64,000 nucleotides of DNA. Source: Streblospio benedicti (taxonomy: Eukaryota; Annelida; Polychaeta; Spionida; Spionidae). The notes beneath the pieces are model-generated. The model was given only the letters and a program-made list of their open reading frames with translations. It was not told where the DNA came from and did not search any database. Position 1 is the first letter of the stretch, and every line of letters begins with the position of its first letter. The stretch spans positions 10,536,531-10,600,530 of the forward strand of contig CM032659.1 in NCBI GenBank assembly GCA_019095985.1, given 5' to 3'. A program made the position numbers and the translations under genes. Shown here in pieces: positions 1 to 12,700 of this stretch.

Positions 1-299
1 CCAAATCATGTCTATGTTATCTGGTATGTGTTCTTTTTAAAAAGGAGATTATATTTGGAGCTGTATATAGAAACGTTTTGATAAATGATTTGCTCACTGC
101 ATTATACAGTGAAGACAATCTCACCTTTAAGTCGTCTGTAAATTAGTGTAATGAATACAGAGCAGTGCACAGTACTAGAGCACTTCGACCCGTGTCCTTT
201 CTTTCTTCTTTTCTTTCTTTTCACAACCACCCGTTCATATTTCTGCTTGTTTGTTTTGCTACGATACTCTGCAGCCATCAACTTGAATATGATCATAGC

Positions 300-515
300 A
301 GAGGGAGGTCACGTGGTGTTGGTACATTGACCTCCAGTGGCGGGTCAGGTAACCAACTGAGCCTCGGGGGTGGAGGGATCACACTAGCGATTGTTTTCAA
401 ACTAGGTGAGTTCTTTTGCGTGCAGAGAGGTGGCTCTCCTCTACATGGGGCACACACCTTTTAATGAGGGCTTCCAAACCCTATGCTTTAGTGCGTGTCA
501 CCACCGTCTAGTTTT
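300..515 (-). repeat. SINE family 2, 5'-truncated copy
   Basis: On the minus strand it matches the 3' two-thirds of the copy at 59206-59580, including CTAGACGGT, the AAAAGGCGTGTCCCGTG-like block, CACCTAGTTTGAAAAC and the TGGTACAT end near 320. The tRNA-like head is missing. Confidence 0.8.
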
Positions 516-559
516 ATATTGACTGAGGCAATTAACAGGCTGTGCAGTGGCAATCGCGT

Positions 560-800
560 CAGATGTGCAGTGGTAACACAAAGTCTGCCATGTAACGGAT
601 GCGTTTGGTAACACAAAGTCTGCCATGGCTCAGGCTATCAATGAACTTACAGTGTTAATATAAAGCTACTTACTTTTTTGAATAAACACTTGTTAGCACT
701 GACCACTGTACAAATGAGACCACACCAGGGTCAGGATTAGTCAGCTCAGCTATCAATGACTAGTAAAAAGTATACAGTGTTAATATAAAGCTACTTACTT
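560..800. repeat. Short imperfect duplications
   Basis: GGTAACACAAAGTCTGCCATG occurs at about 571-592 and again at about 607-627. ACAGTGTTAATATAAAGC with the following CTACTTACT occurs at about 649 and 774. No coding signal; looks like scrambled repeat DNA. Confidence 0.75.
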
Positions 801-1370
801 ATATTTTTGATATAGATTTTGTACAAGATAAACACTATTTTTATGATTCATTAGAATTTCATGATCTGTGGTGCATTTGTCATGAAATAAACGTATTCAC
901 CACACATCCCATAGGTGGCGATAATATGGGATTTGAACATGTTTATTTACATTAGAGGTTACTAGCAATTTTTCTCTTTGAAAATTGGGACCAAAACTAT
1001 TGTGTTCAAAGTAGTAATATTATTTGGTACTTGTTAAGATATATTTTTTCTATAAACATATGGGATGTGTATGACATACGGGTCCGTGTGTGAAGTGCTC
1101 TAGTATATCAATCATCCAAAGAGCTGCCGATTCAATCACTAAGCTAACAATGAATCATTTTTTATATTGGCAGAGTTGCCAAGTATTCCGAATTTCCGGA
1201 ATCATTCCGAATATGAAGTCAATTCCGATCATTCCGACCGAATCGAAATTCAAATTCAGGGAATTGCAATATTTAAAAAATTGTACTTTTCCCCTTAAAA
1301 TATTGATATTTTTTGCTCGCATTATGGGCGCCCGCCATTATCGAATGTACTCGATTGAACCATGCATCGT

Positions 1371-1725
1371 GGTCATCATTAGCTCAGTGGTTAGAGCGTC
1401 ACGACTTGAAAACAAGGAGTTGTTTGCGTCGTAAGTTCGGCGCCCGGTCATGGCAGACACAGTGTCGCCAAAACCGTTACGTCGTGCGTCTGCCACTGAG
1501 TTGCTGATTTCCACCCGAGCACGTCGCCACCGTACACAGTGTTACTGCTAGACGGTAGCGACGCCAAGCGGAGGTTCAGAAGCCTCGTTAAAAAGGCGTG
1601 TCCCGTGTAGAGGAGAGCCACACCTCTGCACGTAAAAAGAACTCACCTAGTTTGAAAACTATAGCTAGTGTGATCCCTCCATTACCCTTGGCTCAGTTGG
1701 TTACATAACCTGCCAAACAAACATG
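1371..1725 (+). repeat. SINE family 2, near-full copy inside the hAT-like element
   Basis: tRNA-like head with A box TTAGCTCAGTGG and a B-box-like AAGTTCGGCGCCC, then a body about 90 percent alike (by eye) to 59206-59580: GTCTGCCACTGAGTTGCTGA, CTAGACGGTAGCGACGCC, CACCTAGTTTGAAAACTATA. Confidence 0.85.
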
Positions 1726-1735
1726 TGTACCTTGT

Positions 1736-1872
1736 GCATTCACGAATGAACCTTCGAAAGGAGGCCCATGGGTTCGGGGACGGAATAAGTTCGGATGCAA
1801 ATCTGTACAGGCATTCACGAATGAACGCCGAAGGAGGCCCATGGGTTCGGGACGGAATAAGTTCGGATGCAC
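1736..1872. repeat. Tandem duplication, ~65-bp unit x2
   Basis: The block beginning GCATTCACGAATGAAC and ending GGAATAAGTTCGGATGCA occurs at about 1737-1800 and 1811-1872, with a few substitutions and small indels. Confidence 0.85.
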
Positions 1873-3603
1873 AAGGGTTCGGTTAAAAAGTGCAAGTCAC
1901 AAGAGCCGGATTTACAACAACAACAACAATGACGTCCATGGCACTTGGATCTACTACCGGAATGTTTCAGAGCTCAACAGACCTCGGGCGTGATCGGGAG
2001 GAATCCATTTTGGAACTATGTTGCTTTTTCTTGTCAATTGAATCTTCCCGTCCCGATAACGTCAATTGGGTCCCATATCCAGGTATTTTAAATAATCCCA
2101 TGGCATTTTGATTACCATCTATTTTATCAGACACATTGTATACTCACTAAAAATACATGTATATGCTAAAATGCCGGAATCAAGATCATCAATAAAATAT
2201 CTGACTTGTTTGCAATAATGTTAATGGCTGCATGCTTACGAGAATAAAGACCGACTAGCGTAAAACGTGCAGCGTTCAACGTGGGACACAGTACGTTCAA
2301 CGTGTTCCTTAAAACGTCAACCCTCAAACAATAACGTGCCCGCATTTCTGGGAACGTCTTACATGCTGTTTTGAACGTCTTAATAGAGTGGTGATAAGGC
2401 AACTGGACTGATCACTTTTGCACCAATTTGGTACATATTCCTACATCTATCACATCCAAGATCTGTTGTGAGAGGTAAGAAAAACATACGAGGATTGCCG
2501 AATGACGCCCACGGCTTTTACAGGCGCACAAAAATGCACTCGATTTAAATGACTGTAACAGCGATAGTCTCGATCAGCGAAGCCCAGTTTGTGTGTGCTG
2601 TCATTTATGCGGCAGAAAGCCTCGGCGATTCAGATTTCTATTGTCGTAATGCGCACCAACACGACCTGTCAGCGGGTATATGAAAGTGAAACTGAGAAGA
2701 AATATTGAAAATTAATGAATTTGTGCATTCTACAGTAACATAATGATGCAAACACACAGGGATAAGTATTCAAGAAAATACAATGATATCACTGCAACAG
2801 AAAAGTGTGCATCATGCCCGATATCGTTTGATTTTAGTATCAAACATAGTGGGGAATACGACATTGTCATTGTAGAGCATGAGCAATCAAAAGAGACACA
2901 TGGATATGGTGAAAATTCGTGGTGCATACAAGACATAATATGCATGATTATTGATGTACACGCCTGACTTTCTACGGTAAAGTGCATTTGCACATCCGTG
3001 TGCTCTTCCAACTCTATGTGCATGACTACATTATCGGGTGGGGGAGAGTGTTCTTGTGGCAGGGGTTTGGGGAAAAGGGGGGGGGGCGGGAATCCCCAAA
3101 TTTTTCTTTGAAAATGTGATGCATTCTTCTGCAATCCAGTGTATAATTTACAGCAAAATTGGGTACTTGAAAGACTTAAAAATAGTTTTTTTTTTCAAAT
3201 GTCCAACAAGATTCATTTCATCACTTTCAAAACTGTGTACTATGTAACATAGTTAAAATAAAATGGTTTGAAATCGTCATTGAGTTTTCCTTACTTTGAA
3301 CGTTTTTGAAAAGTAGGACGACCATATCCATACCCTTGTATTTTTTTTAATCAAATATGTTGAAACCAAAATAATTGCACTTTTATGTGCATTTTTACTG
3401 TCCATTCACCCTTCTAAACACAGAACAGTGTTATAAAGTAGTCTTATTTAGATATAAGTTAAAAAATACATAATAAACGTAAGATTCAGAAATTTTGACC
3501 CAAATTCAGAAATTTTGGTCTCGGATTCAGAAATTTCAAAATTTGAGGTTGGCAACTCTGTATTGGTACTCATTAATGATTATATATCTGTACTGTTCTT
3601 GAT

Positions 3604-3773
3604 ATGAGCATGGCAGGAATGGCCAATATGGGCAACATGGCGGGCCCGCCAATGGCTGCAGGAAACCAGCAGGCTGGTCCACCGATGTCTGCTCATGACC
3701 GGGAAAAAATGTACCAGTGGATAATTGAGCTCGCCAATCCTGACACTCGTGAAAATGCCCTACTTGAATTAAG
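3604..3773 (+). CDS. CNOT9: CNOT9 coding exon 1
   Basis: Encodes the Met/Gly/Pro-rich N-terminus and then [20 protein letters not shown], the first conserved helix of CNOT9. The donor is AG|GTAAGG, leaving two bases of a Ser codon. The first 30 or so residues are low complexity and unlike the vertebrate N-terminus. Confidence 0.9.
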
Positions 3774-6700
3774 GTAAGGCAGCTACTCATTAGATCTCAA
3801 TGTAATGTTTACATAAAATTTAAAGAAATCAATGTATAACTCTGCTCTGGTGAAAAACATCCAATAGGCAGTTTTTAACCCATTTATGGAGGATGTCCCT
3901 TGAGGACATTTTTACGCACGATTTTGCACTGAAAAGTCCCCCGGATTATAGCCGTTTTCAAATATAAACAGAGGCGCCATGATGCCGGGATTTAGACTAG
4001 TGACAACATAAACGGCTTACCTTTACATTTCGATGTAAAATTTTGTGGAAGTGAAGCACGGTTTCATAATATTAACGCATCATTTGTAAGAATATATATC
4101 TGCACAAGAAACACGTGATTTACACTGCGAAATTTAAGCTCAAAATACTCTAATTTCGACAAAAATTACCCCAACAAGTTCTATACCATATTGAAGGGGA
4201 ATTTCTTTTTCTTTTCATTGAAAAAATGAGGCTGATATATTTTTCTATGACGTCATTAGGAAAAAGCCACTTAATATTCATTACTCCAAATAAGGGTATT
4301 AATACTCAGCCTCGAGCACACACCCGTGCGTTGTCACCATAAACCCGCATTTTCTCTGCATTGATAACGCTAATGAAGCCGCTAGTCTTGATCGCATCAT
4401 GCTGTGATCGGTGTAGAGATATGACAGCGTGTGATAAAGGCTAATTTTTCTATTGAAAAAAGGCGCCATGGTTAAGTTGGTTGAAGGTAAGATATTTTTG
4501 AAACAAATGGATTATCATCGTCAAAGTAACATACCCATCACAAATTCACGTGTCGGATCAATTATAAACCGATTATGAAGTCATGGACGAAAGGATATTT
4601 CTCAAATACCATGCATTGATTTGATAATTCATCTTTCTAAAGTGTATCTCGAACCTGTCATTTTTAATCGAGGCCGGCAACAGCCTTCATGTTTGGAAAA
4701 TATTCTAGACAAATATAGCCATATTCCTATTACTGGGTCGTGAAAATAAGAAACTCTATGCGATTCTGAATACACGTGTACAATTAATGTAATAAAATAA
4801 GCATATGTGTAGGCCCCAGAGAAGTTATTGTCTTTAACGTAAAACTGTCAAATGGCACTGTTCGCTAGTGTTTACATTACGTGTTGACGTTTTTGCGTAT
4901 GCCGATATGAATGGGTTAATATAAGCCAGTGTATAATATGTGGTGAATGTTAAGTACATTTAACAAGTAGGCACAAATATTTATAAATCGTTGCTTGTGA
5001 TAATTATCCAAAAGAGGAACGTCTCCGGTAAATCCAGGTGGTCTTCATTTGGGATTAAGGTGGTGTCAAGTGTAATACTTGCTACATAACATACATATAG
5101 TATGATTACTCATTTACTGACCCTCTCAACTGCCAAGAGTTGAAGTTTGCTGTTGCATTCTCTAATAGACAACCTGACCACACACTCAAATTGTGGATTA
5201 ATTCAGGCCTATATAGGACAAATTTGGATAACACAATGAGGCCAACTGCTTTATTCCAACTTAACAATTTTCTCGATAACAATATTTGCATTGTATGGTA
5301 GTTAGATTGCTGATTGCATTATGTCCTTCATCCACAATTGAAAACAATTCTAAGGGTCAGTTCCAATACACTGTACATAAAGACTACATAGCCTTTAAAT
5401 GTTGTGTCTTTTCTGTTGCATTTTAGTAAGAAGCGAGAGATTGTGCCAGAATTGGCACCAATGTTATGGCACTCGTTTGGGACTATGGCTGCGCTGCTTC
5501 AAGAGATCACTAACATCTATCCTGCCATCAACCCGCCCCACCTCACTGTGAGTATATGGGCGAGTTGCAATGCTTACTGGCACTTGTGTAGCAGGAATGC
5601 TGCTAGAACGTGACGAACATATGAAGTACCACATATGACCATCCAAATGGAACCACTAACTCCCATCTTTCAGCAAATTTTGTTAAGTGCTTCACTTCCA
5701 CATAAGCGTAGAAGCAAAGTCTGATTTCATAGTCTAGCCCTTTCTTTGGTACCCCTATTTTCGCTCACGAGAAGTTAATAGTATGACTCACCTTATTTAT
5801 TTATGATTGAGACAAAATTGAATTACTGAACAAATATCGATCATTCTTTTACAGACCATTTATCCAACTACTAACCACTATATTAATTTATTAATAATCA
5901 ACTTCTTTAACACAAAAAAAGTGAGGTTTACTTGGTCACAGTACTTACAAATGTACTACCTTAATATTAGTTCTCTGACCAGACCACCGTCTCAGACTAC
6001 CAACTAGTACCAAGTAAGCGCCCATCTCCTCTTATGAGAAAATTTCAATCTTAACACATTGGACACTTCGTTTGTCATACACAGTAATTTTTACATTATG
6101 ATGATGATATTTTTTTTATGATCAAAATTAAAGTTTCCATTAAAAATTGCTTTTCTTGGTTAAGCATTTGATGTGTTGCCAGATAGCATCTTTGAATATT
6201 ATGCAAGATAATACATGTAGTAATTTAATAGCATGCCATGATCTTTCATTATTGGTTAGAAAGAATATTCCCTATCATCAGGAATTAATAGAAACTAGTA
6301 CAATGAAAACAGTACTAGTGCTTTGAAAAAAGTTTCTCATTTTACAACTTCTTCTCATTCCCATTGATGGAGGAAAAATAACGCCATCTGAAAAGTTATT
6401 ATTCCTGTCCATTCAATGGTAGTCTGTACTTAACACAATCAGTCACGAACACTGATTTTTTATGTTTACATGTATACGAAGGAAAATAGTATGAAGACTA
6501 TTCAACTCCATGATTTCAGGCCCATCAGTCAAACCGTGTGTGTAATGCCTTAGCCTTGCTGCAGTGTGTGGCATCCCACCCAGAAACTCGTTCAGCGTTC
6601 TTGCAAGGTTAGTATAGTTGGTTATTTTCAAAAGTGCTAAACGATGAAGTAGTTTTAATGAATACTTCATAATGTTTAACCCTCTTAGGGATGGTTCACA

Positions 6701-9700
6701 AATGACGTCACCTGATTTTTGGCCTTTTTTTACCCCCTCCCCTTGTCACCTTTTGTCATCTTTGCAACAACCCCCCCCTCCTGGTAAGTGACGTCATCTT
6801 TGACTCACCCCACCCCCACCCCTTTGCGACAAGGTTTCGCAATGACATTTAACAATGATTTAACTGTGTGATAATATAAATAGATTTTAATATATAAATG
6901 TCCATAATTTGACATAATTTTACAAATGTATTGAGTACATAAAAGTTTAACAAGGCAATGTGATAGTAGATAGTACACAACTCACTTAACATGTCAGAAA
7001 TTAAGTTCAAATACTGTTAAATAACTAGAACTTTTTTTTCAAAAGGTGACATCATCCAAGTGATAGACGCCCCCCCCCTGTCACCTTTCGTCATCTTTTA
7101 CCCCCCCCCCCCCCATGCCGGATGACGTCATTTGTGAATGATTAGTGCGGGGGGCGCATATATGCGTATCTTTGGTGCCGGGGCGCATATATGCACCCCA
7201 GTTTTCTGAAAAAACAATTTGAGTTTGTCTGCCATATTCGTATATAAACACTCGTGGTTCTAGTCCCAAATTCCTTTGTGTCAACAACAACAACTTTACC
7301 TTGACATTTCGATGCATTTCTAGACGTAAATAGTTAATATTTTAATTATATTAGTGTGAACGAATATTTACCCACCAAACACGCATTATCTGCTGCAATT
7401 TTGAGCCGCGAAATACTCTTATTTGTGTTTGCAAAACCATGGCTTGTCACATATGGTTGGAATCCTCGTGAAACCAGCTATTCATAGAGACCTTAAACAA
7501 ATGTGAAACTAGACTTATCAACGTCATATCCAGATATATATTTTGAGCCTTAATAGCGGTATTCTTAGGGTCAAGCGCCACAAAACTACGTTGACACTGC
7601 TAAGGAACCCCAATTAGCCTTTATCAAGAGCGCTCCTACGATATGTCAGCGGTTTTTGGTGAGAGTGACAAACTTGAACATTTTGAAGAAGAATTATCAT
7701 ATTATTCGTCATCCATGCCCCATCTTATTGTATCTTGGATACCGGATCACAAATAAACCGTTTGGCAAACTACCCAATAAGTGTGGACGTTGGAAATCTA
7801 GTATTTCTATCAAAACGGATGATGTTTTTGTCGGGTGGTCGAGTGGTGCCTGTCATTGAGTGTCAAACTTCACGGCAATGAAGAAATAAAAAGTTGGACA
7901 CGTTTTTGGTCCGTAATATTGTAAGTAACAATATATTATTATGAAATATGGATGGTTTATGGTGTTTTTTGTGTCTATCCTGGATAAAAAGTCGCTGCAC
8001 TTAAAATTTCTACTGATACTACGACATTTAAAATCAACCACGCAAGCTGTCAAATGAATGGACGATTACTCGAAATTGTCAAAATTTAACTTTATGCTGT
8101 ATGTATCTTTATTTATAATGGTAAAAATAAGAAACTAGACCGTCTCCTGAATGTGTACTGTAAATGTGAAAATGTTCTGATGAAAAACGTAAGAGCTACA
8201 AAGGATCATATTTCAACTATGACAACTGAAGCCCCCCACTGTGAATAACACGTCACGCAAAATGCGTGTCTGGCACTGAGGGGGTATATAGTGAATTTAC
8301 TTCCGGCTTCGAGATGTATCCTGGATGAAGGGCCTCATACATTGTATTTTGACCATCACACTTTTATGTTGAATGTTTATTGTAATGTTAGACCACTCAC
8401 CAGAATATCATTTGATGGCCGTATATTTTTCATAAATGGAATACACGGTTGCTGTTGGTCCAGGATGAGTCAGGATTTTATATAATTTTCTTTGCAAGTT
8501 GTTGAGTATAAGCAATCTCCTTTTATCTTATTTGTTTCAGCACATATCCCACTGTTCCTGTACCCGTTCTTGCACACAGTCAGTAAAACACGTCCTTTTG
8601 AGTATCTGCGTCTGACAAGCCTTGGTGTCATTGGTGCTCTAGTCAAGGTAAGTTACATAAAAATTATTCACACTGATGCTGGCTTTTTAAAGCATGCATT
8701 GGAGCATACGTGGAAAGCTTTCGATCTATATTGCAACATTAAATGTCCATATATCACTCCTCTTCATAGCAGGATCTTGGTGTGATGTCTGCTGTGGTCA
8801 CGACATAGACATGTTTGAATTATCAGCAGTGTCAATGTAACATACACAGGATAAAATATTATATCACAAATGAAGCAATTTTTCTGTTTTATTCTATTAG
8901 CTTTAAATGTTTCTTGAAAAAAATTATAGATGTTCTCCATTAACAGACAGACGAACAAGAAGTGATCAACTTCTTGTTAACGACAGAGATAATCCCTCTG
9001 GGTTTACGCATTATGGAGTCTGGCAGTGAACTTTCCAAAACAGTAAGTTTTCCACCTCTTTTTTTATATCAGGAATAATGAAATTCTTAGAATAGTAAAA
9101 ATATTGACATCTCACATTCAGCATTAGCTTTAATTTGACTTGATGATTTAGCTATTCTATCATTTGTTTGTCTTGGTTTTGATAATCTGGCAGATAGTAA
9201 GCTTATTTAAGAAAACATGAAGAAATTCAAATGTAAATTATAAGGAATTTATCTCATTCATTTGCATTATATCACTGATTAATTTTATTAGCATTATTAT
9301 GAAAATAGTCCTGAAAAATACCATAAGAACAGAAATGTCATAAGACAGGATATTGAAGTGTGTTTTTTTTAATTTAAGCAAGTAAAATGCATTCTGTTGA
9401 TTTACATGAATATGCATATTCTATTTGTGATACATGTACCTTGTATTTATGAAAGGTTTAAACTTGAGTTATTAAAATGATATGCTGACTTAAAGTTAAG
9501 CGATCTGGTCAAACAGGGGAAATTTTTCATTTGAAAATGCCACTGTAAGATGAGATTACCCATAGAAATTAACTTCAGATTATTTACTTTATATGTATAT
9601 ATATGTTAAATTTGGCAATAGCCATAAAAAATTAAGTTCAGAAACAAAGTCACTGGCTTCTTGTGAGAGAAAAAAAAATCAACTCAGTACAGGTTGAGTA

Positions 9701-12700
9701 GACTCTTTGTGATGCTGCTGATTTACATGTAGATCGTTACAAAAATAGCAATGAAATTCAATGCAGTGTTATTAATGGATCAAGATTAAGTGGCATCTAG
9801 TATTCCTAAAATATAGCGGTGTATTTTTATTTTTTTCAATTTAATCATCAGCCGAGTAAGTGCACAAAATACAATAATAAAATATGAAGAGTACAATTGA
9901 AGATATAAAGAGCTTAGTATAATTTAAAACAATGTTTACTTTATGGTTTATGTCACATTTCATAACTAAATGCAATGAATGGTATAAAGAGTTTTCTATC
10001 TTCTGTTCAAAAAAGTAAGAGGATTCAGTTGCCTGTTATTGGAACAACATCACTTTGTAAAATCATGGTGAGAAGACTAAATATTATGATTTATGCTTAG
10101 CAGTCATTTTTCTTACTCCCTCAATTTCTGAAGTATATTGTATGTATTTATTGGATATTACATGTATGATTCATGTGTGGTTCTAAAGTAGAATTATTAT
10201 ATTTTTAACTTCGTAATGAAATGTGTGGAGTTGTGAATCATATTCCATTGACAAAAATTTCTATCGCTAGAAGAGTTAAATAATATTATAATAATTTTTA
10301 TTTACGCACATCTTGCATAGTGCGCTTCCGTGGCCGAGTGGTTAGGGAGTTGGACTCGTGACCAGAAGGTCGTGGGTTCGATTCCCAGTCAGGTCTGGTG
10401 GTGGGTGTTGAGCAACCTTACCCCTAGCAGGTTGCACACTGCTCCGTGGCACCTACACGTTAATTAGGTACTGGTCATTGGGTTGAAAGAGTGAGTGATC
10501 GTGTGAGTGATTAGCACTGTGCGCTGAATGTGCTGCCTATGCAAGTATGTGAGAAATGATCAATTGAAGATCAATAAGTGGGCCACTGACCTGGTGTAAA
10601 TTGTAAAGTCATGAGATCAAAACTTGGATCAAGACTATAAACCAGACATTTACATTTGCATTTGCATAGATAACATGGCAAATTTGATGCCTCAAAAACT
10701 CATATTTGCTTGCAGTAGACCCTAGCATGTGATACACCGTTTGAATAATCTCGACGCCATCTTTGAAAAGAGACGTAATTTAAAATCAGAACTAGTTTCC
10801 TCCAGATGCTATAAACCATAATAGTTTAGCCTCGCTCTATTGGCATTGTTAATATTCGTTGCTATGAAACATGATAAATGTTCCAATGCAACAAGCCTCG
10901 TTTAGGAAGCGGCGTTATGAATCCGTCACAATGCAGCGCGCATGATCAAGGCTGCTCCGCATGCTAAGATGGACGCCAATATGCAGAAGTAGGAGAAAAT
11001 ATTCCTATTTTTACGCTTTTTCTGTTAATTTCTTTAATAGTAAGCGTCATAGTTTTAGCAATTGAGCAGTTCCAAGAAAAGCATGATGGCCGTTACTTTG
11101 TTTTGAAATGTTACGATTTATTTCGTTCTATTACTTCGGTTCCTCTAATTTTGTTTTGTTTCTGTGTCCTTCTGACGCAGTCAGTACTGTACTTGAAGCC
11201 ACATCTGATGACCACATATATAATCTTGGTTTTAAGTTTTAAGTTGAAAACTTAGAGGTTATGAAAAGTCAATTATCTCTTTGCACTAGACCACCAACAT
11301 GCAATTACTGTATCAAATTTAATCTCATAGCACTTTGTCTATTATGTACAACTTGATATAATGCATTAGGTAATTAACTTAGCAGATAATTAATTTGTCA
11401 TAAACTGCTGAAGATTGTATTATATTATGAGTCAAAAGAGAACATAATTGACCCATTCAACAATTCCACATATAGGCACTATTGTTAGTTCAACCATGGA
11501 AGCAGTAAACAAATTTCATGCCATTAATTGATGAATGGTTACACCTATATTCGAGGCTATTGCCACAAAAAAAAAAAAACCTGAAAAAACCCCTGAAACA
11601 TGAACATGTCAGAGGCTTTACAAGTTCAGGTCGTCTATCAGATGCACTTCATATATGTGTTGAATATGCCAATATGGTATATAATGATATGTGCAATATC
11701 TATTCGTGCTATTTTTGCAAAATTATGTAATGTAAAACAACAGACAGGAAATAGAATTTAGAGTGTGTTGTTAATTGGATATGAAACCCTTTGAGTTTGC
11801 ACTTCAGTGAACCCATAAGAAAATCATCTGATACAGTCCCTGTTGTACATCGTTTATTACCTCATTGACACTCAATTTTCTTACCACAATGCATCCGATT
11901 TGAATTTTTCTGTCCAGCATAGGTTGAGTTGGTGTGAGTGTTATGACAGTGTTGAAACACGTTCGGCGGGAGGTTTTATAAGTTATAATCATTGATCCTG
12001 CTGGAAAAATTATATTCATTGGCATATATGTGAATCACCCCTTATAAAAACATGGATTTCTCCACACACTTATTCAAATACAGCAGTACATTTATCTATT
12101 ACGGTATGTAAGATGTGCTGTCTAATTCTCAGTATTTCAATTTTTAAAACTCCAGCAAACAATCACTATTCATCTATAACGTTATAAAATGTAGCTTGGG
12201 GTTGAAAGTTTATGATTTACTAGAAATTATTCTGTATTCCAATTAGTTCAGCATAAACTGGCCCAACTGTATGAAGTGAATCATTCATGATGTTGACACA
12301 TTTAATTGGAATGGAATTCATTCTAATTCATGTAAATCAATGCCATCTGTTATCATAATTAACTGAGATTTTGAAATCTGACCTATATAGACTTTCTAGA
12401 ATGACACAAAACTTCAACTTGCATAAAGGTGAGTTGTTTGTGGGCGCAGACCGCAAACAACTGTTGGCTGCGGTCAGCTCCATATATGGCCTGTCTCATT
12501 TGTAGCTGGACTACTTTTTCGTTCATCAAAGTACAGAGTCGATGTCTAAAAATCTTAATTCGTTTGCAAATGTGTAATAAGAACTATATGCTGGTATATT
12601 TGGCTTGATCAACAATCCAAATGTTATCCAAGGAGATCATACAACTCAATGCAATTATCATATGCAAATCTTTGGAATGTTTGTTACAATTGCTAGATAG

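Larger units (their letters stand above)
1171..3560. mobile_element. DNA-transposon-like element with 12-bp TIRs (hAT-like), 2.4 kb
   Basis: Ends are perfect 12-bp inverted repeats CAGAGTTGCCAA / TTGGCAACTCTG, flanked by TATTGG on both sides (1165-1170 and 3561-3566). Next to the left TIR ATTCCG recurs five times; next to the right, ATTCAGAAATTT recurs three times, like subterminal transposase sites. The CAGAG start suggests hAT, although hAT usually makes an 8-bp duplication rather than 6. No transposase reading frame was recognised, so it is non-autonomous or badly decayed. It hosts a SINE at 1371. Confidence 0.55.

Noticed and set aside
2730-3134. 134-codon minus-strand frame
   Set aside because: Low-complexity Pro/His/Ser content inside the hAT-like element; no transposase motif.
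10323-10395. tRNA-Ser/Leu-like gene
   Set aside because: A and B boxes are good but the acceptor stem does not pair and the same head occurs on a 340-bp repeat at 43636; it is a SINE head.
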